NCBI GenBank assembly: GCA_937917475.1
Contig: CALDNF010000226.1
Coordinates: 1 to 13,171 of the forward strand
DNA: 13,171 nt
Direction: 5' to 3'
DNA from: an uncultured Faecalibacterium sp.
GTDB lineage: Bacteria; Bacillota; Clostridia; Oscillospirales; Ruminococcaceae
Part shown: positions 1 to 6,731 of the stretch, one piece after another
How the letters are laid out: every line of letters begins with the position of its first letter
Numbering within the stretch: the first letter of the stretch is position 1
Notes under the pieces: model-generated
Database searches by the model: none
Told to the model about the DNA's origin: nothing
The model's input: the letters and a program-made list of their open reading frames with translations, nothing else
Position numbers and translations under genes: made by a program

Positions 1-1660
1 CATCGACAACGGCAGCATCCTTGACGTGGTGGAGATGGACGCTGCTTCCAACAACGGCGTTGACGATATCCGGGACCTGCGGGACGAGACCGCATACACT
101 CCCAGTGCCTGCCATTATAAAGTATATATCATCGATGAGGTGCATATGCTCTCCACGGCAGCCTTCAACGCCCTGCTGAAAACGCTGGAAGAGCCCCCCG
201 CCCACGTCATCTTTATTCTGGCGACGACGGAGATCCAGAAGGTGCCCGCCACCATCCTCTCTCGCTGCCAGCGGTACGATTTTACCCGCATCGGCCCTGA
301 GGATATCGCCCATCGGGTGGAATACATTGCCGGACAGGAAAAGCTGGAACTGACCTCTGACGGTGCCGAACTCATTGCCCGGCTGGCGGATGGTGCCATG
401 CGTGATGCCTTGTCCATTCTGGACACCTGTGCCGGTGTCACGGCAAAGATCGACGCCGACGTGGTGCGGCGGATGGCCGGTGTGACCGACCGCAGCTACC
501 TGTTCCGTATTTCGGACGCACTGGAAGCTCAGGATGGTGCATCAGCTCTGTCGCAGCTGGCTCAGCTGCGGCAACAATCGGTGGATGTGAAGCGGCTCAC
601 CGAAGAGCTCATCGCCCACTACCGGGCCCTGATGCTGGCCGCTCTGCCGGGCGGGCAGTCTCTGCTGTCCGGCGTTTCCCCGGAAGAAGAGGCCCAATAC
701 CTTGAAAAAGGCCCCCAGATGGGCCAGCGGGAAGCCATCCGGGCCATTCGGACGCTGGGCAATGCCTTGGAGCACATGACCCGGGGCAGCGACCAGCGCA
801 TTGAGCTGGAACTTGCCCTGTTCAGCCTGTCGGAACCGCCGCAGGCTGCCCCGGTGCTGTCTGCCCGGGCTCCGGCAGCTGCCGCTCCCGTTGCGCCTGC
901 TGTCCGGCCCTTTGCATCTGCTCCCACCGTGCAGCCCTTTGTCAGCACATCAGCCCCTGTTGCCTCTGCGCCGCAGGTTCCGGCAGAGTCCCCTGCCCCG
1001 CAGGCAGAAACCGCCCCGGTCTCCGTGCCGGAATCCGAACCGGTCCGCACCAAAACCGAAACCTCTTCTATCCCGGAGCCGCAGCCTGCCGAGACGGCAT
1101 CACCAGCAGCCGACGACCTGCCGCCCCTGCCGGAAGAACCCCCGGTGGCCGCATCCGAAGCCCTGCCGTGGGACGAACCTGCACCGTCGGTGTCTTCTGC
1201 TTCCCCGATGCCGGAATCCACACCGGAGCCTGCTCCTCAGCCGGAACCGCCCGCAGAACCGCAGCCTGAGTACAAGGCAGACCCCACCCTCAATAAGCCC
1301 CGCACTGTGGCTCCTGCCGGGATCAATCCCTTCCCCCAGTGGCCCGAAGTGGTCCGTCAGATCGAGGGCAAGGACCCGCTGCTCTATCCCTATCTGCGGA
1401 AGTCGAAGGCATACTTCGACGGTACCCGGGTGCTGATCGACGGCGGCAAGACGTTCCGGGATTTTATCCGGGCCAACAAAGCCAGCCAGCAGCTCATCAA
1501 GAAGCTGATCGCACAGGTCACCGGCATCAAGGTGCCCATCGGCCCCTATGAGCCCAAGACCGCCAACAAAACCGTCAGCAACGCCGAACAGTCCCTTCAT
1601 GCTCTGGAAAAGCTGGGCCTTGAAGTGTCCATTGAGGATGCGGAACGGCGAAAGAAATAA
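1..1660 (+). CDS. dnaX: DNA polymerase III subunit gamma/tau (5'-partial)
   Basis: Clamp-loader ATPase subunit of the replicative polymerase. The frame is open from base 2, so the N-terminus including Walker A lies outside the window; 552 residues are visible. Seen directly: the conserved MDAASNNGVDDIRDLRD stretch near the left edge, Walker B in VYIIDEVHML (about residues 41-50), the sensor-1 ATTE segment, SRCQRYDF with the arginine-finger SRC, and the sensor-2-like GAMRDALSILD. A Pro/Ala/Glu-rich linker follows (about residues 290-430) and then a globular C-terminal domain with FRDFIRANK, ending in a basic tail. An internal ATG or GTG near base 26 is not the true start. It leads a dnaX-ybaB-recR cluster, a common arrangement in Firmicutes. 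Identification is firm; only the 5' end is missing. Confidence 0.97.
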   Translation, partial: IDNGSILDVVEMDAASNNGVDDIRDLRDETAYTPSACHYKVYIIDEVHMLSTAAFNALLKTLEEPPAHVIFILATTEIQKVPATILSRCQRYDFTRIGPEDIAHRVEYIAGQEKLELTSDGAELIARLADGAMRDALSILDTCAGVTAKIDADVVRRMAGVTDRSYLFRISDALEAQDGASALSQLAQLRQQSVDVKRLTEELIAHYRALMLAALPGGQSLLSGVSPEEEAQYLEKGPQMGQREAIRAIRTLGNALEHMTRGSDQRIELELALFSLSEPPQAAPVLSARAPAAAAPVAPAVRPFASAPTVQPFVSTSAPVASAPQVPAESPAPQAETAPVSVPESEPVRTKTETSSIPEPQPAETASPAADDLPPLPEEPPVAASEALPWDEPAPSVSSASPMPESTPEPAPQPEPPAEPQPEYKADPTLNKPRTVAPAGINPFPQWPEVVRQIEGKDPLLYPYLRKSKAYFDGTRVLIDGGKTFRDFIRANKASQQLIKKLIAQVTGIKVPIGPYEPKTANKTVSNAEQSLHALEKLGLEVSIEDAERRKK

Positions 1661-1714
1661 CAGAAAAGCTCCCTTTTCGGGTGCCTATCATACGAAAACA
1701 AAGGAGAACCAACT

Positions 1715-2053
1715 ATGAAAGCAAGAATGCCCGCAGGCTTTGGCCGCCCCGATATGAACGCCCTGATGCGTCAGGCCCAGAAGATGCAGGAAGACATGAA
1801 GGCCAAGCAGGCCGAGCTGGAAGCTGCCGAGTACACCGGCAGTGCTTCCGGTGAAATGGTCACCGTCAAGATGAACGGCAAGCACGAAGTGCTGGCCATC
1901 ACCATCAAGCCCGAGGCTGTGGACCCCGACGACATCGAGATGCTGGAAGATCTGGTCGCTGCAGCCGTCAATGCCACCGTCAAGCAGGTGGACGAGACCG
2001 CTGAGGCTGAGATGGGCAAGCTGACCGGCGGTATGAACATCCCCGGCCTCTGA
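1715..2053 (+). CDS. ybaB: YbaB/EbfC-family nucleoid-associated protein
   Basis: 112-residue protein of the YbaB/EbfC family, small dimeric DNA-binding proteins usually encoded between dnaX and recR. Seen: a Gly/Met-containing N-terminus, the amphipathic MRQAQKMQEDMKAKQAELE helix, the family-typical GEMVTVKMNG beta segment, then a DPDDIEMLEDLVAAAVN helix and a C-terminal GGMNIPGL. Length is normal for the family. The ATG is set by an AAAGGAG ribosome binding site just upstream. It lies 54 bp after dnaX and 19 bp before recR, so co-transcription is likely. Confidence 0.95.
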   Translation: MKARMPAGFGRPDMNALMRQAQKMQEDMKAKQAELEAAEYTGSASGEMVTVKMNGKHEVLAITIKPEAVDPDDIEMLEDLVAAAVNATVKQVDETAEAEMGKLTGGMNIPGL

Positions 2054-2072
2054 TCCGGACGGAGGGTTCACA

Positions 2073-2672
2073 ATGGATTACACTGCCGCCCCGCTCGAAA
2101 AACTGATCGAAGAGCTCAGCAAGTTTTCGGGCATTGGCCGCAAAAGTGCCACCCGGATGGCCTATCAGGTCATGAGTATGTCGGACGAAGACGCCGAATC
2201 TCTGGCCGGAGCCATCCAGAACGCCCACATCAAGCTCCACCGCTGCCGCATCTGCCAGAATTACACAGATGCTGACGTCTGCCCTATCTGCGCCAACACC
2301 AAACGGGATCCTTCCATCATCTGCGTGGTGGAACATCCCCGGGATGTGCAGGCCATTGAGCGGACGAGAGAATACAACGGAATGTACCACGTCCTCTACG
2401 GCCTGCTCAACCCGTTGGACGGCATCACCGCCGAACAGCTCACCGTCAAGGAGCTTCTGGCCCGGCTGAACGGCGACACGGTGAAGGAAGTCATCATGGC
2501 CATGAACCCCACCGTAGAGGGCGATGCTACTGCCATGTATCTGGCAAAGCTCATCAAACCTCTGGGCATCAAGGCCACCCGTCTGGCCTACGGTCTGCCC
2601 ACCGGTTCCAGTCTGGAGTATGCGGACGAAAGCACCCTTTACCGTGCGCTTTCGGGCCGTGGAGAGCTGTAA
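2073..2672 (+). CDS. recR: Recombination mediator protein RecR
   Basis: 199 residues, the usual RecR length. RecR acts with RecF/RecO in loading RecA at gaps during recombinational repair. Seen in order: an N-terminal helix-hairpin-helix (EELSKFSGIGRKSATRMAYQ), a four-cysteine zinc finger (CRICQNYTDADVCPIC), and a TOPRIM domain starting at ICVVEHPRDVQAIE with the G-LNPLDGI segment. A C-terminal AYGLPTGSSLEYADESTL matches the RecR tail that binds DNA and closes the ring. GGAGGG precedes the ATG. It is the last gene of the dnaX-ybaB-recR cluster. Confidence 0.97.
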   Translation: MDYTAAPLEKLIEELSKFSGIGRKSATRMAYQVMSMSDEDAESLAGAIQNAHIKLHRCRICQNYTDADVCPICANTKRDPSIICVVEHPRDVQAIERTREYNGMYHVLYGLLNPLDGITAEQLTVKELLARLNGDTVKEVIMAMNPTVEGDATAMYLAKLIKPLGIKATRLAYGLPTGSSLEYADESTLYRALSGRGEL

Positions 2673-2678
2673 GGGCAG

Positions 2679-2714
2679 GATTTTTGAAAAAGTGTTACAG
2701 TTTCTTCAAAAATC
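2679..2714 (+). terminator. Possible weak terminator/hairpin after recR
   Basis: A perfect 10-bp inverted repeat (GATTTTTGAA at 2679-2688, TTCAAAAATC at 2705-2714) lies just after the recR stop. The stem is AT-rich and no clean T-run follows, so it is a weak terminator candidate. Its position between recR and the smpB promoter suits that role. Confidence 0.35.
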
Positions 2715-2718
2715 TCCC

Positions 2719-2746
2719 TTGAAAAACCGCAAAAATATGATATACT
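2719..2746 (+). promoter_or_regulatory. smpB promoter (sigma-A type)
   Basis: TTGAAA at 2719-2724 and TATACT at 2741-2746 are separated by 16 bp, close to the housekeeping consensus. The likely start of transcription is about 30 bp upstream of the smpB ATG. It should drive smpB and possibly ssrA. Confidence 0.65.
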
Positions 2747-2782
2747 AACAAAACGAAGCCAGACAGAAAGGAGGCGTGTCCC

Positions 2783-3265
2783 ATGGCACCGACGAAGGAA
2801 CGTCCGGCAACCAAAACGATTGCCACCAATCGGGAGGCACGCCACGAATATTTTGTTCTGGAAGCGTTGGAGACCGGCGTGGAGCTCAAAGGCACCGAGG
2901 TCAAGAGCCTGCGTGCCGGCGGCGTCAACCTGAAAGACAGCTGGGTCGACATTGAGGATGGCGAGCTTCTGGTCAAGGGGATGCACATCACCCCCTACGA
3001 CCACGGCAACATCTTCAATCAGGACCCGCTGCGGGTGCGGCGGCTGCTGGCCCACAAAAACGAGATCCGGCGGCTGCATCAGCAATGCAAACTGCAGGGC
3101 TACACCCTCGTTCCTCTTTCGCTTTACTTCAAGCATGGCCGTGTCAAAATGGAACTTGGCTTGTGCAAGGGCAAAAAGCTCTATGACAAGCGTGCCGACG
3201 CTGCAAAGCGGGATGCAAAACGCTCCATTGACCGTGCCGTAAAATCCAACGGCAAGTTCTATTGA
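2783..3265 (+). CDS. smpB: SsrA-binding protein SmpB
   Basis: 160-residue partner of tmRNA in trans-translation; it binds the tRNA-like domain and helps rescue stalled ribosomes. Seen: NREARHEYFVLEALETGVEL followed by KGTEVKSLRAG, the hallmark N-terminal segment of SmpB, then HITPYDHGN and the HKNEIRRL stretch. The C-terminal tail is basic (GKKLYDKRADAAKRD), the part that reaches into the empty mRNA channel. A strong AAAGGAGG sits 9 bp before the ATG. The gene is 65 bp upstream of ssrA, a natural pairing. Confidence 0.97.
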   Translation: MAPTKERPATKTIATNREARHEYFVLEALETGVELKGTEVKSLRAGGVNLKDSWVDIEDGELLVKGMHITPYDHGNIFNQDPLRVRRLLAHKNEIRRLHQQCKLQGYTLVPLSLYFKHGRVKMELGLCKGKKLYDKRADAAKRDAKRSIDRAVKSNGKFY

Positions 3266-3304
3266 TCTTCCGGGCTGCCTTTCCGGCAGAAATTTACGCT
3301 GTAC

Positions 3305-3328
3305 CGCACATCGCAAGGTGTGCGTTTT
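3305..3328 (+). terminator. Hairpin plus T-run between smpB and ssrA
   Basis: CGCACA (3305-3310) pairs with TGTGCG (3319-3324) and TTTT follows, right before the tmRNA 5' end. It could be an intrinsic terminator for smpB or a 5'-leader structure for tmRNA processing; the sequence does not decide between them. Confidence 0.35.
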
Positions 3329-3330
3329 AT

Positions 3331-3679
3331 GGGGGCGTAAAGGTTTCGACGGGGAGAGCGAGGCCTGGGCAGCGGGTAGCAGCGGGGGAACTGCTTTAAA
3401 CTCCTCCAAAAAATTAACTGACAACAATAATTATCAGTTGCTCGCAGCCTGAGTGCTGCGCGTTCCGCCCACTCTTGTGTCGTGTGGGGCCGGGGCGTCC
3501 TTTAGACACAGCACCTGAACGGACCTAAGCTTTGCGGACCGGCAGGAACTCATGAAGCTACCAATGCATTAGCCTGACGATCGGCGTGATGCGGAGGGAA
3601 TGTTGTAGATCGCCTGCACCCGGAGACACCTACGCTGAACTCTTTTCGGACATGGGTTCGACTCCCATCGCCTCCACCA
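3331..3679 (+). ncRNA. ssrA: tmRNA (transfer-messenger RNA)
   Basis: About 349-nt one-piece tmRNA, the RNA that rescues stalled ribosomes. The 5' end GGGGGCGTAAAGGTTTCGAC is the classic tmRNA start. The 3' end GGGTTCGACTCCCATCGCC followed by TCCACCA gives the T-arm, the acceptor strand and an encoded CCA. The acceptor halves pair over 7 bp (GGGGGCG with CGCCTCC). The tag reading frame runs to a TGA at 3450-3452 and ends in KKLTDNNNYQLLAA, with the usual hydrophobic LAA-type degradation signal. The exact resume codon is not certain. The 3' end also serves as the attachment site of the element that follows. Confidence 0.96.
3650..3679 (+). other. Presumed attL core at the 3' end of ssrA
   Basis: The T-arm and acceptor end of ssrA is a well-known target for tyrosine integrases, and here phage-type genes begin directly after the CCA. 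ssrA itself is intact, as expected when the element brings an identical 3' end. No second copy of this segment is found in the window, so the core limits cannot be fixed. The assignment is inferred from position. Confidence 0.5.
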
Positions 3680-3681
3680 GT

Positions 3682-3718
3682 AAAAAACGCCTAGATTCGT
3701 TGAAATCTAGGCGTTTTT
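3682..3718. terminator. Strong bidirectional terminator after ssrA
   Basis: A long perfect stem (AACGCCTAGATT with AATCTAGGCGTT around a short loop) is flanked by A6 on the left and T5 on the right, so it can end transcription from both sides: ssrA from the left and the sigma-factor transcript from the right. It lies immediately after the CCA, so it belongs to the element or to the shared attachment region. Confidence 0.85.
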
Positions 3719-3727
3719 CTTTTGTTA

Positions 3728-3750
3728 TACCACACTTTTTACCACACTTT
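3728..3750 (+). repeat. Direct repeat TACCACACTTT x2, possible integrase arm sites
   Basis: TACCACACTTT occurs at 3728-3738 and again at 3740-3750, 12 bp apart, about 50 bp inside the element. Short direct repeats near the attachment core are typical of the arm-type sites bound by the N-terminal domain of tyrosine integrases. The function is inferred from position and form. Confidence 0.45.
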
Positions 3751-3768
3751 GTGGATTTTCATGCCGTT

Positions 3769-4716
3769 TCAGCCGGTTTGCAGGGCTGGCCGCTGCTCCG
3801 GGTAACGGTCAAAATAGCCGGACGCTTCAAACTCTGCATAGTGTTCCCGGATCAGCTTTTCCCGATCTGCGGCCCATGCAAGGCGTTCGGCTTCAATGCG
3901 CTCGAGATACTCTACGGTACGTTCTTCCACGCTGCCGCTGTGGTTCCACGCCCCAAAGCCGGTGCTGTGCCATGCCCGGGTCGCTATGATCTCATCATGC
4001 CAGCGGGCAAGGGCGGGATTGCGGGCCAGCTTTTGCAGCGCACCCGCTTCCAGCTGCCGCACACGCTCATGACTCACGCCCAGTTCCTCACCAACGGCCC
4101 GCCGGGACGGCCCGGCGGGGTCATAATACCGGCGGCGCAGAACATACGCCGTGCGCTCTGGCAGCTTGCTCAAGGCTTCCTCAAGGGCTGCGTGAAGCTC
4201 CTCGGTATAGATTTCATCCTCGACGGCCTGCATCTCTGCGGATGCCGCCGGGTCTTCAATGGTCTCGCCCTTGGTGCTGCTGCCCTCATCGTCAGCGTCG
4301 AGCGTCTGATCCAGACTGTCGCAGAAGTTCAGCGGGTTTGCCGATCTTTTGACCTCTCGCCCATCCTCAAGCGTGACCGCTCGGGAGTGTTCGCCGCACA
4401 CGGCTTTGTTGATCTGGTTTTGTGCATAGTAGCCCAGCAGGGTTGTGAACGTGCCCTTTTCCGGATCGTAGGCTTGAGCAGCAGCTTGCACAGCAAAGAA
4501 CGCCTCTTGATCGAAATCTTCAAGGGTCAGCCCGGCAGAGTCTGCGGCGGCTTTGTTCTGGGGCTTGCTGTACCACTTCCAGAACAGGCTGCGTAAAAAA
4601 CTCTGGTTGATCTCCCACAGCTGGCCCAATGCAAAACTATTCCCGGCGGCTGCCAGAGCGGCAAGGGCTGCATTGGTGGCCTGCTGGTCGGTGCGGGCTG
4701 GTTTCGCTGCGTCCAT
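3769..4716 (-). CDS. Sigma-70-family RNA polymerase sigma factor (element-borne)
   Basis: 315 residues. A region-2-like part is seen at about residues 60-110: LTLEDFDQEAFFAVQAAAQA, then YDPEKGTFTTLLGYYAQNQI, the usual core-binding and -10 recognition segment. A region-4 helix-turn-helix lies at about residues 190-240: LPERTAYVLRRRYYD followed by RRAVGEELGVSHERVRQLE. An acidic linker joins them, and a charged extension of about 75 residues of unknown role follows. It probably redirects RNA polymerase to element promoters. The ATG has GGGAGG 9 bp upstream. It is the last gene before ssrA, separated from the capsid gene by a terminator, so it may be made by read-through. No target promoter for it could be identified. 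Alternative: a late transcription activator built on a sigma fold. Confidence 0.85.
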   Translation of the reverse strand: MDAAKPARTDQQATNAALAALAAAGNSFALGQLWEINQSFLRSLFWKWYSKPQNKAAADSAGLTLEDFDQEAFFAVQAAAQAYDPEKGTFTTLLGYYAQNQINKAVCGEHSRAVTLEDGREVKRSANPLNFCDSLDQTLDADDEGSSTKGETIEDPAASAEMQAVEDEIYTEELHAALEEALSKLPERTAYVLRRRYYDPAGPSRRAVGEELGVSHERVRQLEAGALQKLARNPALARWHDEIIATRAWHSTGFGAWNHSGSVEERTVEYLERIEAERLAWAADREKLIREHYAEFEASGYFDRYPEQRPALQTG

Positions 4717-4733
4717 ATTGTTTTTCCTCCCAT

Positions 4734-4769
4734 CAACAAAAGGGGCGCACAGGTTGCCCCATGCGCCCC
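4734..4769 (-). terminator. Terminator after the capsid gene
   Basis: Read on the - strand, GGGGCGCA and TGCGCCCC form a perfect 8-bp GC-rich stem followed by TTTTGTTG. It sits between the capsid stop and the sigma-factor ribosome binding site, so it should limit sigma expression to read-through or to an unseen promoter. Confidence 0.75.
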
Positions 4770-4782
4770 AGATGATGCCATA

Positions 4783-5613
4783 TCAGACAGTTGCCTGATA
4801 ATAGATAGCCGGTTTCTTATTCGTGGGAACAAATGCACCGTAGTTGTAGCGGCCCTCAACCAACCAGCCGGAAACTCCCGGAGGATTCTGATGCATCTGT
4901 GCGCTGCTCATCTTCACCGGGGCAGTGGTTGCCATCGGGTGACACAGCATAAAGCCGAACTTTGCGGGCAGGCGGTTAGCCGGAACCTTCTGCACGGATG
5001 CGCCGTCCAGATTAGAGACAACGCCCTGAAGACGCATATCCTGGCCGACATTGGTTTCCAGCACGATCTCCTTGCACTTCTTCATAATGCGGTACACGGT
5101 CGGGGTGACGATCAGAACCCGGTTCGTTTCGGGTACTTCTGCGTCATCCAGTGCGGCACTAGCCTTGCAAATCTCATCATAGATATTTGCATCGGTCAGC
5201 TCAACGGCTGCGGGCTTGGTGCCGGCGTTCTCGCACATGATATTGTAGGTGTAAGCGTCGATCTCCGGAATGACCACCTCACGCTGCTGGCGGGCCAGAG
5301 CCTTGGCTGCTTCCAGCACTGCGCCGGTCTCCTCAATGTCCAGTGCATCAATGACGAAATTAAAGGAACGATCCTTGTTCAGCTTGAAAAGCTGGGTAGT
5401 AGCTGCAAGGGTGTCAATGTCACCGTAGCGGCTGCCGTTGCCAGTGCCCTCACGGTTATAGTCGTGCATCTCTGCGGTGCTGACGTTGTAAACACGGATG
5501 CTGTTTGCACCCACAAAGCTGTAATCCTGATTGGTTACAAGGCTGCGCTTGGATTCGTTCTTGAAAAGCTCATCCACAGCGTTTTGATATTTCGATACGA
5601 GATCAATTGCCAT
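4783..5613 (-). CDS. Phage major capsid protein
   Basis: 276 residues, close to the size of related phage coat proteins that lack a protease-cleaved delta domain. Seen: an N-terminal helical part (MAIDLVSKYQNAVDELFKNE), a Gly-rich loop with YNREGTGNGSRYGDID, the LNKDRSFNFVIDALDIEET segment, the helix EAAKALARQQREVVIPEIDA, a strand RVLIVTPTVYRIMKK, and a C-terminal GRYNYGAFVPTNKKPAIYY. The last resembles the D-AFV-DNK--GIYY end common in phage coat proteins. It should form the shell with the scaffold encoded 13 bp upstream. AGAGG precedes the ATG. No head protease gene is nearby, consistent with uncleaved coat assembly. An HK97-type fold is expected but not shown by sequence alone. Confidence 0.87.
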   Translation of the reverse strand: MAIDLVSKYQNAVDELFKNESKRSLVTNQDYSFVGANSIRVYNVSTAEMHDYNREGTGNGSRYGDIDTLAATTQLFKLNKDRSFNFVIDALDIEETGAVLEAAKALARQQREVVIPEIDAYTYNIMCENAGTKPAAVELTDANIYDEICKASAALDDAEVPETNRVLIVTPTVYRIMKKCKEIVLETNVGQDMRLQGVVSNLDGASVQKVPANRLPAKFGFMLCHPMATTAPVKMSSAQMHQNPPGVSGWLVEGRYNYGAFVPTNKKPAIYYQATV

Positions 5614-5626
5614 TTATAAAATCCTC

Positions 5627-6103
5627 TCATTTTGCAGAGGGCATGAAATACTCGGTTCCATCATGGGCGGGGTTCATGGGGCCACCATGTGAGGCTCCGG
5701 TGGAAATGCGGACGGAGTTCCCGGTGCGCTGGTTGGCGTTTGAAACAAAAATGCTCTGAAGCTTCTCCGCTTTCGCTTTGAACGCTTCCGGATCATCCAC
5801 GCCCAGCAGCTCAACCAGATTGGGGTCAAATCCGTTTTCCTTACAATAGCGTTCACACTCGAACGCCTGCCGGTCCTTCAGCAGCTGCTGACGTTCGGCA
5901 GCAAGAGCGGCCTTCTCCGCATCTACTCCCTCGCTCTGGGTGGTGTCCGGGTTGGTCGTGCCTTTAGCCCTCTCTCGGGCCAGACGCTCCCGGACAATGG
6001 AATTTACTTCTTCTTGGGTGAACGTTTTCCCGGCGGTGCCGTTTCCCTCCGGCTGAGTGTTGTTCTGCTGCTGGGTTGCGTTCTGGGTGTTGTTGTCGGT
6101 CAT
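5627..6103 (-). CDS. Capsid scaffolding protein (DUF4355-like)
   Basis: 158 residues. After a low-complexity Asn/Gln/Thr-rich start comes FTQEEVNSIVRERLARERAK, the signature of the DUF4355 scaffold family. A charged coiled-coil part (AALAAERQQLLKDRQAFECE) and a C-terminal VELLGVDDPEAFKAKAEKLQ follow. Such proteins guide coat assembly and usually precede the coat gene, as here. An upstream extension to base 6214 is open, but the ATG at 6103 has GGAAAGGAAG at proper spacing and begins the typical MTDNNTQ-like N-terminus, so it was chosen. The coat gene starts 13 bp after its stop, suggesting coupled expression. Confidence 0.87.
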   Translation of the reverse strand: MTDNNTQNATQQQNNTQPEGNGTAGKTFTQEEVNSIVRERLARERAKGTTNPDTTQSEGVDAEKAALAAERQQLLKDRQAFECERYCKENGFDPNLVELLGVDDPEAFKAKAEKLQSIFVSNANQRTGNSVRISTGASHGGPMNPAHDGTEYFMPSAK

Positions 6104-6221
6104 GGTGACTTCCTTTCCCGGCCTGTTGCCTGTGGCCGTTACAGTGATTTGATCGTGCAATCTGCCAACTTTGCGACGTGGGCGGCCTGCCGATCGGGGC
6201 GGGTGCCGGAGCAAATTGCAT

Positions 6222-6266
6222 AAAAAACAGGCACAGAGAACCGCTTGAAGCGTTTTCCCTGTGCCT
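6222..6266 (-). terminator. Strong terminator ahead of the scaffold gene
   Basis: On the - strand AGGCACAG pairs with CTGTGCCT (6229-6236 with 6259-6266), an inner CGCTT/AAGCG stem caps it, and TTTTTT follows at 6227-6222. It lies about 120 bp upstream of the scaffold ATG, so transcription from the early operon or from the promoter at 6314-6342 must pass it to reach scaffold and capsid. Confidence 0.85.
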
Positions 6267-6307
6267 TATTAGCGAACCGGTCAGCCCGGCGGTACTCTAT
6301 GCCTTAC
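6222..6307 (-). ncRNA. Candidate short leader RNA / sRNA before the capsid genes
   Basis: A strong promoter starts transcription near 6307 and an intrinsic terminator ends it near 6222, predicting a transcript of about 85 nt. A small hairpin (GCCT-GTA-AGGC) lies at its start. It has no clear reading frame or ribosome binding site. It may be a free small RNA or, more likely, the terminated leader of the scaffold-capsid transcript. Prediction only. Confidence 0.45.
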
Positions 6308-6313
6308 AGGCTT

Positions 6314-6342
6314 ATTATACCACCTCATTCTTTCACGGTCAA
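6314..6342 (-). promoter_or_regulatory. Near-consensus promoter facing the capsid genes
   Basis: TTGACC (6342-6337) and TATAAT (6319-6314) are separated by exactly 17 bp on the - strand. The -35 lies inside the last codons of the 48-residue ORF and the -10 just after its stop. It reads toward the terminator at 6222-6266 and then scaffold and capsid. The host sigma factor should recognise it without the element's own sigma. Confidence 0.7.
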
Positions 6343-6471
6343 ATAGATTATACTAACATCGCCGTTCTGACGCTGCTTAATCCTTGCCGCCGGGTACATT
6401 GTGCGCAGAGCGTCCAGCGTGGCCTGTGCGGCACGTTCGTGCCCGGGGGTATAAGTTATCTTCACCTTCAC
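6325..6471 (-). CDS. 48-residue protein of unknown function
   Basis: A GTG-started ORF whose start overlaps the stop of the upstream 86-residue gene (GTGA). GGAGGG lies 7-8 bp upstream. Translation: VKVKITYTPGHERAAQATLD, then ALRTMYPAARIKQRQNGDVS, ending IIYLTVKE. It reads like a compact alpha-beta domain with an exposed basic patch. No family is recognised. The overlap and the ribosome binding site support real translation. A second in-frame GTG two codons later is an alternative start. It is the last gene of the early - strand run before the terminator. Confidence 0.6.
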   Translation of the reverse strand: MKVKITYTPGHERAAQATLDALRTMYPAARIKQRQNGDVSIIYLTVKE

Positions 6472-6728
6472 TCCCGGCCCTCCTGCGACTTCCTGCGCTC
6501 CTGCTCACAGTACAGGCGGGAAGCGTGCAGCAGGATGCTGCGCACGGCTTCCGGGTCGTCCAGCAGCTCCAGCAGCGTGATGCAAGATTCCCGCAGACGC
6601 TGCACTTCCTTGTTGGTCTGATGCCCGGCCCTCGCCTTCTCTCGGGTGATGTCCGTGCCGTTCATGTTCATAATGGTGTCGATCTGGTCGGGGGTCAAGC
6701 CCATCTTTCGTAAATCATTGCGCTTCAT
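6468..6728 (-). CDS. 86-residue protein with a scaffold-like N-terminal motif
   Basis: The N-terminus MKRNDLRKMGLTPDQIDTIM followed by NMNGTDI resembles the opening of phage GP20-type minor structural/scaffold proteins (K-L--LGL--E-IDKIM--NG-DI). The rest, KEVQRLRESCITLLELLDDP to the charged QERRKSQEGRE end, is predicted helical. It is much shorter than a full GP20 protein. AAAGGAGA precedes the ATG and overlaps the stop of the gene before. Its role is unknown. A head-assembly or capsid-size accessory is a guess from the motif alone; it is transcribed with replication genes, not with the scaffold. Confidence 0.7.
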   Translation of the reverse strand: MKRNDLRKMGLTPDQIDTIMNMNGTDITREKARAGHQTNKEVQRLRESCITLLELLDDPEAVRSILLHASRLYCEQERRKSQEGRE

Positions 6729-6731
6729 GGT

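Noticed and set aside
3586..4596. Long + strand open frame of 336 codons
   Set aside because: It starts inside the tmRNA gene and runs antisense to the sigma-factor gene, whose protein shows clear sigma regions 2 and 4. It is a GC-rich shadow frame.
3680..6103. Complete inducible prophage
   Set aside because: Coat and scaffold are the only structural genes; no portal, terminase, tail or lysis gene is found anywhere in the window, so the element cannot form virions alone.
6222..6307. tRNA-like gene (a GGTTCGC segment is present)
   Set aside because: No acceptor pairing, anticodon arm or full T-arm can be built around it; the segment belongs to the leader before the terminator.
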